A DNA stretch of 64,000 nucleotides from Glaciihabitans arcticus (GTDB lineage Bacteria; Actinomycetota; Actinomycetes; Actinomycetales; Microbacteriaceae), in the NCBI RefSeq assembly GCF_004310685.1, contig NZ_SISG01000001.1, forward strand, positions 1,860,001 to 1,924,000, in the 5' to 3' direction. A program made the translations under genes and the position numbers. Below, piece by piece: positions 23,978-32,640 of this stretch (within the stretch, counting starts at the first letter, position 1; the number at the start of each line of letters is the position of its first letter). The notes beneath the pieces are model-generated. The model was given only the letters and a program-made list of their open reading frames with translations, had not been told where the DNA came from and ran no database searches.

Positions 23978-24977
23978 CCTTCGTGCCGTAGAGCTCCACG
24001 GCGCGCATCAGCGCTCCGTGGGGCAGCGGGCCGGCGCTGTACTTGAGGTCGAAGCGCTGCACACCGAGGGCTCCGACCGTCTTCGCGATCTTCGCGGCGA
24101 CGGTGTCGGGCGAGCCGACGTAGAGCGAGCCGTGCTCGGCCTCTTCGTCGAACTCTGCACGGGTCATCGTCGGCCAGCCGCGCTCCTTGCCGATTCGGTC
24201 GCGCATCACGCTGTAGTGCGGCCAGAGGATCTCGCGGGCCTCCTCGTCGGTGTCGGCGATGAAGCCAGGCGAGTGCACGCCGATCGGCAGGGTCGGCTTT
24301 CCGAGCTGGGCGAGGGCGCGGTGGTAGAGGTCGACGTAGGGCGCGAACCGGGCGGGCTCGCCACCGATGATCGCGAGCATCAGCGGCAGGCCGTAGCTGG
24401 CCGCGCGCACAACGGACTCGGGGCTTCCGCCGACGCCGATCCAGGTCTTGATCGAGCCGCCCTCGGTGGTCGGGAACACACTCTGGTTGGTCAGGGCCGC
24501 ACGGGTTCCACCCGACCAGGTGACGGGCTGCTCCTTGAGCAGCTCGGTGAACAGCTCAAGCTTCTCCTCGAACAGCTGGTTGTAATCGCTGAGCTCGAAG
24601 CCGAACAACGGGAAGGACTCGGTGAACGAGCCCCGGCCGAGGATGACCTCGGCGCGACCGTTGGACACCGCGTCGAGGGTCGCGAAGCGCTGGAACACTC
24701 GGACCGGGTCGTCGGAGCTGAGCACGGTCACGGCCGAGCCGAGGTGGATGCGCTTCGTCTGGCCGGCGATCGCCGCGAGCACCATCTCGGGTGACGACAC
24801 GGCGAAGTCATCGCGGTGGTGCTCCCCCACGCCGATGAAGTCGACCCCGGTCTCGTCGGCCACAACGGCCTCCTCAACGACATCACGGATCACCTGCGCG
24901 TAGCTGAGATTCTTGCCCTCGGCATCGACGGTGACGTCTCCGAAGGTATCGAGTCCGAATTCGACGTGGCCGGTCAT
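23937..24977 (-). CDS. Luciferase-like (LLM class) flavin-dependent oxidoreductase
   Basis: This 346-residue barrel protein belongs to the LLM class with F420- or FMN-dependent members. The segments VDFIGVGEHHRDDFAVS, LGSAVTVLSSDDPVRVFQR and AEVILGRGSF are typical of the alkanal-monooxygenase-like branch, and YVGSPDTVAAKIA closes the barrel. ATG 24977 follows AAAGGAG. It is not next to the organosulfur genes. Substrate and flavin are unknown. Confidence 0.87.
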   Translation of the reverse strand: MTGHVEFGLDTFGDVTVDAEGKNLSYAQVIRDVVEEAVVADETGVDFIGVGEHHRDDFAVSSPEMVLAAIAGQTKRIHLGSAVTVLSSDDPVRVFQRFATLDAVSNGRAEVILGRGSFTESFPLFGFELSDYNQLFEEKLELFTELLKEQPVTWSGGTRAALTNQSVFPTTEGGSIKTWIGVGGSPESVVRAASYGLPLMLAIIGGEPARFAPYVDLYHRALAQLGKPTLPIGVHSPGFIADTDEEAREILWPHYSVMRDRIGKERGWPTMTRAEFDEEAEHGSLYVGSPDTVAAKIAKTVGALGVQRFDLKYSAGPLPHGALMRAVELYGTKVIPQVRERLASQG

Positions 24978-25095
24978 GGCGTGCTCCTTTATGTATGCAG
25001 ACGTATCAATCTATCCAACCGGATGCCGCAGCGCATATTCCCGGCCTGTGCACGAATAACCTACCGAGATCCCGGACGTCGCTAGCCTCGTGCAC

Positions 25096-25797
25096 ATGGC
25101 GTCCACCCGGGATCGTGCTGCCCTTGCCGCGCTGCTTGTCGCACTCCCGATCGGCGGGGTCGGGTACGGGCTTGCGGCGGCCGTGCCCGAGCCGACGGGC
25201 GTGGTGGCGCTCGTGACATCCTCTGCTCCGAATGTGGATGTCTCGGCCAACCAGTTTTGCACCGGCGTGCTGGTCACGCCTCGCGAGGTTCTCACGGCTC
25301 GCCACTGCCTCGAGGGTCGCGACCCCACCCGGGTGGATGCGATCCTCGACGCGGACAACCTGTGCTCGACGGGCCCGATCGACGGGGAGCGGGTCGGGGT
25401 GCTGCGGGCGACTCCCCTGCCCGGCGGGGTGGATGCGGTGCTGCTCGAGCTGGAGCGGCCGCGCCGACCGCACTCCCCGGTGCGCTCGGTGCAGGTCGCA
25501 CCGAGCACGTTCGAGGCCTGGGGCTGGGGTGCGGAATCGCTGGGCGGTGCGAGTTCGTGCGGGGTGCAACGCAAGCCACTGCGGACGGAGCCCGTGGAGC
25601 GCTGCGCGGCGGAGCTCGCCCTACAGCCGGCCGGCGACTACCTGTGCGCGGTGCCGACGGGTGGGCGCAACACCTGCGTGGGTGACAGCGGCGGACCGGT
25701 GTTCGCGTGGCGGGCCGGCGAGCGGATGCTGGTGGGCATCACGCTCGCCGGCCGCGGTTGCGCCCCTTCGGATGTGGGGCTGTACCTGCGCTACTGA
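25096..25797 (+). CDS. Secreted trypsin-like serine protease
   Basis: This 233-residue protein has an N-terminal hydrophobic segment (residues 9-30) serving as signal peptide or anchor, then a chymotrypsin-fold domain. The catalytic triad can be placed at H70 (TARHC), D113 (GVDAVLLEL) and S198 (GDSGGP), with paired cysteines around them (C55/C71, C184 or C194/C222). It probably acts outside the cell. Starts at ATG 25096 or GTG 25090 are both possible. Its last 7 bases overlap the convergent lipoprotein gene. Confidence 0.87.
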   Translation: MASTRDRAALAALLVALPIGGVGYGLAAAVPEPTGVVALVTSSAPNVDVSANQFCTGVLVTPREVLTARHCLEGRDPTRVDAILDADNLCSTGPIDGERVGVLRATPLPGGVDAVLLELERPRRPHSPVRSVQVAPSTFEAWGWGAESLGGASSCGVQRKPLRTEPVERCAAELALQPAGDYLCAVPTGGRNTCVGDSGGPVFAWRAGERMLVGITLAGRGCAPSDVGLYLRY

Positions 25798-26339
25798 CCG
25801 GGCTTGCAGCTACCGGGGGTCATCCGCAGCGAGTGCTGGGTGGGTTCGAGGTACTCCTTTCCTCTGCTGTCTGTGTAATAGATGTCGAGACCCGCGAAGC
25901 TGCCCGTGCGGTCGGGATCGGCCGGCGTGACCTGGGTGACCAGCACGAGCTGGTTCTCGTTGCCGGCGACGGTCGCGTCGGCGATGGGCTCAGCGTTCGG
26001 CCAGTCGTCGGGAAACTGGTCGGTGGGCGGATACTTGTCGGCCAGCAGCAGGTCGCCCGGCGACGGCATGAGGCTGCTGTCGCCCAGGTCGAGGTTGTCT
26101 GCGCCGCGCAGCTCGACCCGGGTGATGTGCAGCTCACCACTCGACTTGTTGGTGAGGATGGTGCCGATGGCCGCGCTCGGGTACTGCGTCGTGGGCATGC
26201 AGGTCTCGTCGGTGTCCTCCGGCACGGCGAGTGGGCCCCTCGTGCCGGGCGGGGCACAGCCGCCCAGTACGAACCCTGCCGCGAGAGCCGCCAGGGCCAG
26301 GGTGGTCAGCCGGGCGGGGCGCCGGTCATCCGCTCGCAT
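25791..26339 (-). CDS. Putative lipoprotein, second gene of the exoprotein operon
   Basis: This 182-residue protein of unknown family has a signal peptide with lipobox VLGGCAPP, so it should be membrane-anchored outside. The mature domain is beta-rich (AAIGTILTNKSSGELHITRV, NQLVLVTQVTP) with two other cysteines, C47 and C178. ATG 26339 is two bases after the stop of the 436-residue secreted protein gene, so the two are probably co-transcribed and functionally linked. It ends opposite the secreted protease gene. Confidence 0.75.
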   Translation of the reverse strand: MRADDRRPARLTTLALAALAAGFVLGGCAPPGTRGPLAVPEDTDETCMPTTQYPSAAIGTILTNKSSGELHITRVELRGADNLDLGDSSLMPSPGDLLLADKYPPTDQFPDDWPNAEPIADATVAGNENQLVLVTQVTPADPDRTGSFAGLDIYYTDSRGKEYLEPTQHSLRMTPGSCKPGQ

Positions 26340-26341
26340 CG

Positions 26342-27652
26342 TCAGGCTTTCGCGAGGTAGCGGCCGGGCGAGGTGGGCACGCCGTTGGTGCCGCACAGTT
26401 TGCGCGTCACGGAGCCGACGTTGTGGATGCCCGCCTTGACCGCCGCCGTGTAGCCCGCCGACGACGACAGGTCGATCCCGATGACGCTGGAGATCTTGAT
26501 GCCGTTGGTCGTCTTGGTCGCCGCCGAGGTGCTGCGGGTCTGCGAGGTGTTCGCGCCGAAGGGGCGGCAGTTGGCTGCGGGCACCGAGGGCACCGCCTCC
26601 GTGCCGTAGTAGCCGCCGCCGTCCCACGAGACGGGCCGCACGCTGTAGCTCGAGACCTTCTTGGTGCCGCCGATCGGATAGCACCAGTTGGAGAATCGGC
26701 CGTAAGTGAAGTCGGTGCGGAACTGGCGTCCGCCGGAGAGCGTCGACTTATTCCACGAGAACGAGTCGCCCGAGGTCACGCTCGAGGTCCCCGTCTGCGA
26801 GAAGGTCGCGTACTTGCCGCTTACCGATTTGGCAACGCCGACCGTGGCTGTGGCATTCGAGGCGATGGAGAACGAGGACTGGATGCCGGAGGTCGACGAG
26901 TACATGCGCCCGACGATCGCATCGATGCCCGGGTAGCGCTTGAGCAGGGTCGCACCGCAGATATCGGTCTTGTCGAACACGGCCTGGATCTCACTCGGTG
27001 CGGATGTACCGGCCGCGACTCCGGCGCCAATGTGGCTCTCTGTCACCAACTCGAGCTTCGTCGCGGTCGCCTCGTTCACTGTGGTGCCGGGTTCATCCTC
27101 GTCCACCGGAGCAAGGTCGCCCCCGGTCGTCACGCGCTTCGAGAAGGAGTGGGATGCGATGCCTTCGGGCGAGAACGCCTGGATCTCGAGGTTGACGAGG
27201 CCGTCAGCTCCGGCGAGTCGGGCGGCCTCGGCGGGATTCTCGATGCGCAGGTCGAATCGACCGGACGCGTCGGTCACCGCTTTGCCCACGGGCGTGAGCT
27301 TGACGGTGTCGCCCTCCTGCATGGCGCCGAGCACGTCGGTGCTCGGCCAGCCGTAGAGCACAACCGGCAGGCCCGCCGCAGCGGGTGCACCAGAGGCGGC
27401 GGCGAGTTCACCGCTCGCGACGGTCGGTGTGCTGAGCTCCGACGACAGTGGGATCTCTGCGAGCCAGTCGTTTGGCGCAGCGGCAGCCGGGGTGGTCGGC
27501 AGTGCCGCCCCGAAGACCAGGGCCGTCGCGCCGACCGCGACAAGCGCGACATCGCGCCTCCTGCGGGGCGACGCCGCCGGGATGGCGACCGGCGGAATCG
27601 TCACCGACGGACGCACGGGTTCGGGGATGCGGTTGGGGATGGGTTCGTTCAT
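26342..27652 (-). CDS. Secreted protein of unknown function, divergent from an XRE regulator
   Basis: This 436-residue protein has a long basic N-terminus (PRRRRDVALVAVGA) with a Tat-like twin arginine before a hydrophobic stretch and an AAAAP cleavage region, so export is likely. The mature protein begins with a Pro/Ala-rich part, then a beta-type domain (SGRFDLRIENPAEA), and a C-terminal half rich in Ser, Thr and Tyr with cysteines at C231, C317, C357 and C420. No family was recognised. It leads a two-gene operon with the lipoprotein and faces an XRE regulator across a nested dyad, which suggests regulated secretion. Confidence 0.75.
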   Translation of the reverse strand: MNEPIPNRIPEPVRPSVTIPPVAIPAASPRRRRDVALVAVGATALVFGAALPTTPAAAAPNDWLAEIPLSSELSTPTVASGELAAASGAPAAAGLPVVLYGWPSTDVLGAMQEGDTVKLTPVGKAVTDASGRFDLRIENPAEAARLAGADGLVNLEIQAFSPEGIASHSFSKRVTTGGDLAPVDEDEPGTTVNEATATKLELVTESHIGAGVAAGTSAPSEIQAVFDKTDICGATLLKRYPGIDAIVGRMYSSTSGIQSSFSIASNATATVGVAKSVSGKYATFSQTGTSSVTSGDSFSWNKSTLSGGRQFRTDFTYGRFSNWCYPIGGTKKVSSYSVRPVSWDGGGYYGTEAVPSVPAANCRPFGANTSQTRSTSAATKTTNGIKISSVIGIDLSSSAGYTAAVKAGIHNVGSVTRKLCGTNGVPTSPGRYLAKA

Positions 27653-27684
27653 GGTTACTTCCTCCTTCGTGGGGTGTTGGAAGG

Positions 27685-27720
27685 ATGATACTCATAAGTC
27701 TGTAGACTGGGAAGTATCAT
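27685..27720. promoter_or_regulatory. Nested dyad, probable operator of the XRE regulator
   Basis: A 36-base symmetrical element: ATGATACT (27685-27692) pairs with AGTATCAT (27713-27720), and centred inside it AGTCT pairs with AGACT around GT, with four-base spacers on both sides. It occupies the divergent gap between the secreted-protein gene and the XRE gene, as expected of an operator controlling both. Confidence 0.65.
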
Positions 27721-27739
27721 TCCACAACCGTTGGGAACT

Positions 27740-27952
27740 GTGGAAGGTGACCTGCAGAAGCTCCTTGGACGCAACCTTCGCGCCTACCGCCAGGCGCGTG
27801 GCCTCAGCCAGGAGGACTTCGCCGAGCTGCTCGAGGTACATCGCACCTACATGGGCGGCATCGAGCGCGGCGAGCGCAACCTGACGCTGAAGTCGGTCGA
27901 GCGCATTGCGGAGAAACTCGGGGTGGACGCCGTCACCCTGCTGCAGTCCTGA
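27740..27952 (+). CDS. XRE family helix-turn-helix regulator
   Basis: This ~70-residue protein is a minimal Cro/CI-type DNA-binding domain. The five-helix pattern is seen in LGRNLRAYRQARGLSQEDFA, then ELLEVHRTYMGGIERGERN (helix-turn-helix) and LKSVERIAEKLGVDAVTLL. No effector domain is present. GTG 27740 is preferred; TTG 27731 is the other in-frame choice. It probably binds the nested dyad immediately upstream and controls itself and the exoprotein operon. The 3' end overlaps the convergent DUF6907-like gene by 20 bases. Confidence 0.85.
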   Translation: MEGDLQKLLGRNLRAYRQARGLSQEDFAELLEVHRTYMGGIERGERNLTLKSVERIAEKLGVDAVTLLQS

Positions 27953-28232
27953 GCTGCCGCGCGAGGGCGGCCGCGAGCAACCCGGCGCTCTCGAGCGTGA
28001 CCTCAAGCCGCTGGTCGGAGCCGTCGCCGAGGTACAGCCAGACCGTTGCATCCCGCTCTCGCGACCACAGCTCGATCATCATGTCGGTTGCGGTCGGCCC
28101 GGCGCGTGCCCGGGCGACCACCGGCACCGTGACGGTCGCGCTGCGATGCCGCACCTCACCGAACTCGTCTTCGCTGGCGTGATCGGCCACACACCACCGC
28201 GGACACGCGTGGCGTGCCACCCGCCTGCCCAT
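27933..28232 (-). CDS. Small DUF6907-like protein
   Basis: This 99-residue protein opens with RHACPRWCVADH, the C-P-x-W-C...H signature seen in the actinobacterial DUF6907 family, followed by a beta-rich region (ATVTVPVVARA) and a helix (TLESAGLLAAALARQL). The upstream frame is open to 28298, but ATG 28232 has a strong GGAGG site at the right distance. No function is known; the Cys/His set may bind a metal. Confidence 0.7.
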   Translation of the reverse strand: MGRRVARHACPRWCVADHASEDEFGEVRHRSATVTVPVVARARAGPTATDMMIELWSRERDATVWLYLGDGSDQRLEVTLESAGLLAAALARQLRTAAG

Positions 28233-28364
28233 GCTCACCTCCCTCCGCAGCACCGAACCGGTGTCGCGTTCAGGAAAGGTAGCGGGGTGCGGCGACATTC
28301 CGGCGATCGCTGTGGATGACGCAGCGCAAGTCGTGTTCGGGAGGGGAAGAACTGCCCTTAAACA

Positions 28365-28394
28365 GAGAATGCCGCCATCTCTGGCGGCATTCTC
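28365..28394 (-). terminator. Terminator downstream of tRNA-Ala
   Basis: GAGAATGCCGCCA pairs perfectly with TGGCGGCATTCTC around a TCTC loop. It starts 7 bases beyond the 3' end of the minus-strand tRNA gene. Confidence 0.8.
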
Positions 28395-28401
28395 ACAACT
28401 G

Positions 28402-28474
28402 TGGACCCTAGGAGATTTGAACTCCTGACCTCCTCGATGCGAACGAGGCGCGCTACCAACTGCGCCAAGGGCCC
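28402..28474 (-). tRNA. tRNA-Ala (anticodon CGC)
   Basis: The minus strand folds as a 73-base cloverleaf. The acceptor stem GGGCCCT pairs with AGGGTCC and includes the G3-U70 wobble that identifies alanine tRNAs. The anticodon stem-loop is CCTCG-TTCGCAT-CGAGG, giving anticodon CGC for codon GCG. The T arm contains GTTCAAATC. The 3' CCA is not encoded. Confidence 0.96.
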
Positions 28475-28521
28475 GTATGTTGCGTAGCTACGTTATCACT
28501 TCCGGCGGAAGCTCGACATCG

Positions 28522-29478
28522 CTAGCCGGCTGCGCGACGGCGACGCAGCATGGCGTCCACGTCGGGTGCGGACTGCTCGTCGGCATCCACGATTCCCATG
28601 CGGGCGAAGCGGCTCGTCGGGGCCGAAGCGGCGGGAGGGTTCACCGGCTCAACCTTGCGCAGGAACGGCACCACCTCGGGGGCCGCCTGTGCTGCACGCA
28701 GCGCCGAGTCAGAACGCGCGGCAGCGGCCTGCAGGTCGGCGACGGCCGACCTGACGTCGAACACCGGCTGCTCGATGCTCGTGCGCGAGAGGTAGAGCGG
28801 CTTGGGAACCGGCACCGGCGTCCAGTCGCGACGCGGCACGGCGGGAGCCGCCTGCTGCTCGTACGGATCCAGTGAGGTGCGACGCTTCGCCGCTGCGGGC
28901 TGCACGACTCCGACGGCGGCACGGGCGCGGCTGACCGCGCCCAGGCGACCCAGCATGGCGAGGCTGGAGACGACGACCGCTCCACCCAGGCCCAGCACGA
29001 AGGGGGCGGCGGGGGCGATTCCGGTGGTCGCCATGAGCACGCCCTGGGCGACGACGATGGCGAGAGCTCCGAGCAGGACGACGGAGGTCACGGCGCGCGT
29101 ACGACGCAACCGCAGGGCCGCACGGCTCCGCACCGCCACGACTGCAGCGATCGCCGGCTGGACGGCCGCGAGCTGACGGGCGGCAGTGCGGGCGGCGGCG
29201 ACTTCGCGGGCGCGCGCCGCGGCATCCTCGATCGCACGCTGCTGGCGCAGGGTTCGCTGGTGGGCCGCAACGCTGCGAGCTGTGGTCTCGGCGCGCACGG
29301 CCGCGGGCACTTCGGCGGTCTCGGCGAGCACCCTCAGGGTCTGCTGCAGCCGCACGGCGTTGCGCTCGGTCGCGACGTACTCGCGATTGCGCAGCCAGCT
29401 CGGAACGAGGTAGGCGAGCCAGAGCCCGGCCGCAAGCGCGAGCATGATTCCGCCGCCGGCTGAGCCTCCGATATCCAT
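28522..29478 (-). CDS. Membrane protein of unknown function
   Basis: This 318-residue protein has an N-terminal membrane segment (IMLALAAGLWLAYLVPSWL), a long Ala/Arg-rich helical region that looks like a coiled coil, two central membrane segments (VVLLGALAIVVAQGVLM and FVLGLGGAVVVSSLAM) and a disordered C-terminal tail with LDPYEQQ. No family was recognised. It lies between tRNA-Ala and an acetyltransferase gene. A cell-envelope role is only a guess. Confidence 0.75.
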   Translation of the reverse strand: MDIGGSAGGGIMLALAAGLWLAYLVPSWLRNREYVATERNAVRLQQTLRVLAETAEVPAAVRAETTARSVAAHQRTLRQQRAIEDAAARAREVAAARTAARQLAAVQPAIAAVVAVRSRAALRLRRTRAVTSVVLLGALAIVVAQGVLMATTGIAPAAPFVLGLGGAVVVSSLAMLGRLGAVSRARAAVGVVQPAAAKRRTSLDPYEQQAAPAVPRRDWTPVPVPKPLYLSRTSIEQPVFDVRSAVADLQAAAARSDSALRAAQAAPEVVPFLRKVEPVNPPAASAPTSRFARMGIVDADEQSAPDVDAMLRRRRAAG

Positions 29479-29557
29479 GTCCCTAAAGGTACGAGAGCGG
29501 CACCGGATTGCCCGTCAGCGGCGCGGGTGTGTTCGGGCATTGAGCCAGAGGGAAGAC

Positions 29558-30211
29558 CTAACGACCGGGCAGCAACGGCCTGGCCGCGGCGACGCGATCC
29601 TGCTCGGGGATGAACGCCGCATCCGCCGGCGCCTTGCCGTCGAGCCAGCGCCGCAGAACCCCGGTCGGCAGCTCTTCCACCGTGAGTCCGAAGCAGAAGT
29701 GGTCGCGCCAATCCCCATTGATGTGGATGTAGCGGCGCCTCAGCCCCTCATAACGGAAGCCCAGCTTCTCGACCACACGCAGCGACGGCTCGTTCTCGGG
29801 GCGGATGCAGATCTCCATGCGGTGCAGGCCCACGTTGAAGAAGCAGTGATCGGTCGCGAGGGCGACGGCAGTCGGGGTGAGGCCGAGGCCGGCGAACCGT
29901 TCGCTCACCCAGTAGCCGATCGTCGCCGACGACAGCGAGCCGTAACTGATCGACGACACGTTGAGCTGGCCCGCCAGCTCGCCCTGGTACTCGATGATGA
30001 ACGGAAGGCCGAGACCGGCGCGTGCGTTCGACTCCAGGTGACGGATGCTGCCGCGCACGTCGAAGCTCATTGGTCCGACGGGGTTGGTCGCCTCCCACTT
30101 GCGCAGCCATCCACGGTTGGCGAGCAGCTCACGTTCGAGCACTCGCGCGTCCCGGCCCCGAATCGGGCGGATAGCGATATCCCCCTCGCGGAGGGTCGGG
30201 ATGACGGCCAT
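29558..30211 (-). CDS. GNAT acetyltransferase, RimJ/RimL-like
   Basis: This 217-residue protein matches the RimJ/RimL N-terminal acetyltransferase branch: IRPIRGRDARVLERELLANRG at the start, SATIGYWVSERFAGLGLTPTA as the acetyl-CoA loop region, and NEPSLRVVEKLGFRYEGLRR near the C-terminus, followed by YIHINGDWRDHFCFGLT. The usual target is the alpha-amino group of a ribosomal protein, but peptide or antibiotic targets also occur. It follows galU by 4 bases on the same strand, so the two are probably co-transcribed. Confidence 0.87.
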   Translation of the reverse strand: MAVIPTLREGDIAIRPIRGRDARVLERELLANRGWLRKWEATNPVGPMSFDVRGSIRHLESNARAGLGLPFIIEYQGELAGQLNVSSISYGSLSSATIGYWVSERFAGLGLTPTAVALATDHCFFNVGLHRMEICIRPENEPSLRVVEKLGFRYEGLRRRYIHINGDWRDHFCFGLTVEELPTGVLRRWLDGKAPADAAFIPEQDRVAAARPLLPGR

Positions 30212-30215
30212 GCGC

Positions 30216-31106
30216 CTAGTCTAAGTTCGCCGAGAACTCCTTGAGCCACGGGCGCAGCTCCGGACCGAGGTCTTCACGGTCGACGGCAAGCTGCACGATC
30301 GCCTTGATGTAGTCGACACGGTCGCCGGTGTCGTAGCGGCGTCCGCGGAAGATGAGTCCGAAGACTCCCCCGGCGATGTCGCCCTCCGCCATCGTGAGCA
30401 GCGCGTCGGTCAGCTGGATCTCGTTGCCCTTGCCGGGTTCGGTCGTCTCGAGCACCTCGAACACCTCGGGCTGCAGCACGTAGCGGCCGATGATGGCGAG
30501 GTTGGATGGCGCCGTGCCCTTCGCGGGCTTCTCGACGAGACCCGTGATGCGCACAACGTCGTCCACGTCAGTGGCTTCCACGGTGGCGACACCGTAGAGG
30601 TGGGCGACCGAGGGGTCCACCTCGAGCAGGGCGACGACGCTCGCGCCCCGCTTCTTCGCCTCCGAGATCATGCGGCTGAGGAGCACATCCCGAGCATCGA
30701 TGAGGTCGTCACCGAGCAGCACCGCGAATGCCTGGTTACCGACGTGCGCCTTGGCTCGCAGCACGGCGTGACCGAGACCGCGGGGATCACCCTGGCGCAC
30801 GTAGTGCACATCGGCGAGATCATTCGAGTACTCGACCTTCTTCAAGCGATCGACATCGCCCTTCTCCTCGAGCGTCGCCTCGAGCTCGGTCATGCGGTCG
30901 AAGTGGTTCTCGAGGGCGGTCTTGTTGCGGCCGGTGATGAGCAGCACGTCGGTGAGGCCGGCGTCGACCGCCTCCTCCACCACGTACTGGATCGCGGGCT
31001 TGTCGACGACCGGGAGCATCTCCTTGGGCATCGCCTTGGTTGCGGGAAGGAATCTGGTTCCGAGTCCCGCCGCGGGTATTACTGCCTTTGTGATCCTGAG
31101 TGCCAT
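30216..31106 (-). CDS. galU: UTP-glucose-1-phosphate uridylyltransferase
   Basis: This 296-residue nucleotidyltransferase makes UDP-glucose for cell-wall glycans, glycolipids and trehalose. The nucleotide-binding signature GLGTRFLPATKAMPKEMLP is at residues 14-32, with D35-K36 in VVDKP; FAVLLGDDLID holds the metal-binding Asp. Length and motifs fit GalU well. ATG 31106 was chosen because the frame upstream overlaps the divergent 5-FCL gene. It is first in a short operon with the acetyltransferase. Confidence 0.95.
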   Translation of the reverse strand: MALRITKAVIPAAGLGTRFLPATKAMPKEMLPVVDKPAIQYVVEEAVDAGLTDVLLITGRNKTALENHFDRMTELEATLEEKGDVDRLKKVEYSNDLADVHYVRQGDPRGLGHAVLRAKAHVGNQAFAVLLGDDLIDARDVLLSRMISEAKKRGASVVALLEVDPSVAHLYGVATVEATDVDDVVRITGLVEKPAKGTAPSNLAIIGRYVLQPEVFEVLETTEPGKGNEIQLTDALLTMAEGDIAGGVFGLIFRGRRYDTGDRVDYIKAIVQLAVDREDLGPELRPWLKEFSANLD

Positions 31107-31145
31107 AGGACAAGGGTAACCGCCATCACTCCTACAATTGGGGGT

Positions 31146-31751
31146 ATGAGCCCAGACGTAACGAGTGAGAAACGTGCGTTGCGAGCGGAACTGCGCGAAA
31201 GACGCCGCACCATCACGGCCGCTGAGCGCGCGGCATCCACACAATCGGTCACTGCGAATCTCATCGAACTGACCTCGGGCCTTGGCGTGAAATCGATCGC
31301 CGCCTACCTCTCCACGCCTGATGAGCCGAGCACTCGCGAGTTCCTGCACTGGGCCTGCGACTCGGGCATCCGCGTGCTGCTGCCGATCTCCCGTGAAGAC
31401 GGCCTGCTCGACTGGGCGCCCTACGACGGCACCGATGAAGACGAAGACCTGCTCGGGATGCCGACCCCGACCACAGAAGTTCTCGGACCGATTGCGATCA
31501 ACTCGGTCGACCTCATCGTTGTGCCCGCGGCATCCGTCGACCGCACGGGCATGCGCATGGGCTGGGGTCGCGGCTACTTCGACAAGACCCTCGGCAGCAT
31601 GGAGCGCTGCCCCCCGGTCTATGCTGTGATATTCGACAACGAGTTCGTCGACTCCGTGCCCAGCGAGGTGCACGACCAGAAAGTCAACGGCGTTGTGACC
31701 CCGAGCGGCATTACAGCCCTCCCCTCGACCCAGCCGAATTCCGCTGCCTGA
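31146..31751 (+). CDS. 5-formyltetrahydrofolate cyclo-ligase
   Basis: This 201-residue enzyme converts 5-formyl-THF with ATP to 5,10-methenyl-THF. The N-terminal KRALRAELRERRRTI and the C-terminal signature GMRMGWGRGYFDKTL are characteristic of the 5-FCL/YgfA family. ATG 31146 follows a gap of 39 bases from divergent galU. The larger upstream open frame runs antisense to galU and is not coding. Downstream are the zinc ribbon and mscL genes with short gaps, likely one transcript. Confidence 0.92.
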   Translation: MSPDVTSEKRALRAELRERRRTITAAERAASTQSVTANLIELTSGLGVKSIAAYLSTPDEPSTREFLHWACDSGIRVLLPISREDGLLDWAPYDGTDEDEDLLGMPTPTTEVLGPIAINSVDLIVVPAASVDRTGMRMGWGRGYFDKTLGSMERCPPVYAVIFDNEFVDSVPSEVHDQKVNGVVTPSGITALPSTQPNSAA

Positions 31752-31771
31752 CGCAGCCCATTGGAGAGATT

Positions 31772-32062
31772 GTGCCCACCTATTCCTACCGGTGCACCGA
31801 GTGCGAGAAGGCGTTCGACATTCACCAGGCCTTCACGGATGACACCCTCACCGTGTGCCCGAACTGCGGTGGCGTGCTGCGCAAGATCTTCTCCCCCGTC
31901 GGCGTGACATTCACGGGTTCCGGTTTCTACCGCAACGATTCCCGCTCGACGACGTCGTCTTCTGAGTCCGCCGGGAAGTCCAGCACCTCCACGACGTCGA
32001 CCCCATCCGCCCCCGCAGCTTCACCGGCCCCCGCACCCGCAAAGCCGGCAGCGACCAGCTAG
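31772..32062 (+). CDS. FmdB-type zinc ribbon protein
   Basis: This 96-residue protein begins with MPTYSYRCTECEKAFDIHQ and continues with VCPNCGGVLRKIF; the C-x2-C / C-x2-C pattern binds zinc in the FmdB/CxxC-CxxC-SSSS family of putative regulators. The C-terminal half is a Ser/Thr/Pro/Ala-rich disordered tail. The start is GTG 31772. The role is unknown; adjacency to mscL is common in this group of organisms. Confidence 0.87.
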   Translation: MPTYSYRCTECEKAFDIHQAFTDDTLTVCPNCGGVLRKIFSPVGVTFTGSGFYRNDSRSTTSSSESAGKSSTSTTSTPSAPAASPAPAPAKPAATS

Positions 32063-32074
32063 TTAGGAGTTCTG

Positions 32075-32533
32075 ATGCTCAAGGGATTCAAGGAGTTCAT
32101 CCTCCGCGGAAACGTCATCGACCTCGCGGTCGCCGTTGTCATCGGCGCGGCGTTCACCGCCATCGTCAACGCGCTCGTCACCGGACTGTTCAACCCGGTC
32201 ATCGCGCTGCTCTTCGACGCGGACTCGCTCGCCGGCGTGGGTACGACCATCCGCGAAGCATCCGCCCCGGGTGCCGACGACGCCATCGTGCTGCAGTGGG
32301 GCATCATCGCCTCCTCGATCATCCAGTTCGTGCTGGTCGCGGCTGTCGTCTACTTCGCCCTCATCGTGCCCATCAACTACCTCAAGAAGAAGGCGTTCAA
32401 GGCTCCGGCCCAGCCCTCCCCCGAGGAGCCCTCGCCGCCGACCGAGCTCGAGATGCTGGTCGAGATCCGTGACCTGCTCGCGGGCGGGGCCAAGGTGCAG
32501 CCCTCCGACGGTCACGGCAAGCACACGCCGTAA
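32075..32533 (+). CDS. mscL: Large-conductance mechanosensitive channel
   Basis: This 152-residue channel opens under membrane tension to release solutes after osmotic downshock. The N-terminal FKEFILRGNVIDLAVAVVIG leads into TM1, the periplasmic loop follows, then TM2 (IIQFVLVAAVVYFALIV) and the charged NYLKKKA bundle. The C-terminus has a Pro-rich linker followed by ELEMLVEIRDLLA, the cytoplasmic helix. The start ATG is 12 bases after the zinc ribbon stop with TTAGGAG as ribosome-binding site. Confidence 0.95.
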   Translation: MLKGFKEFILRGNVIDLAVAVVIGAAFTAIVNALVTGLFNPVIALLFDADSLAGVGTTIREASAPGADDAIVLQWGIIASSIIQFVLVAAVVYFALIVPINYLKKKAFKAPAQPSPEEPSPPTELEMLVEIRDLLAGGAKVQPSDGHGKHTP

Positions 32534-32640
32534 CCCTTATCCGCGCGGTCGTTTGCTATCCGCGCGGCCTCGCGCGAGTGCGCCCTGTTAGCACAAGCGC
32601 GCGCTGATTCGGGATGACGCTGCGCCACACTCGGCGATCC

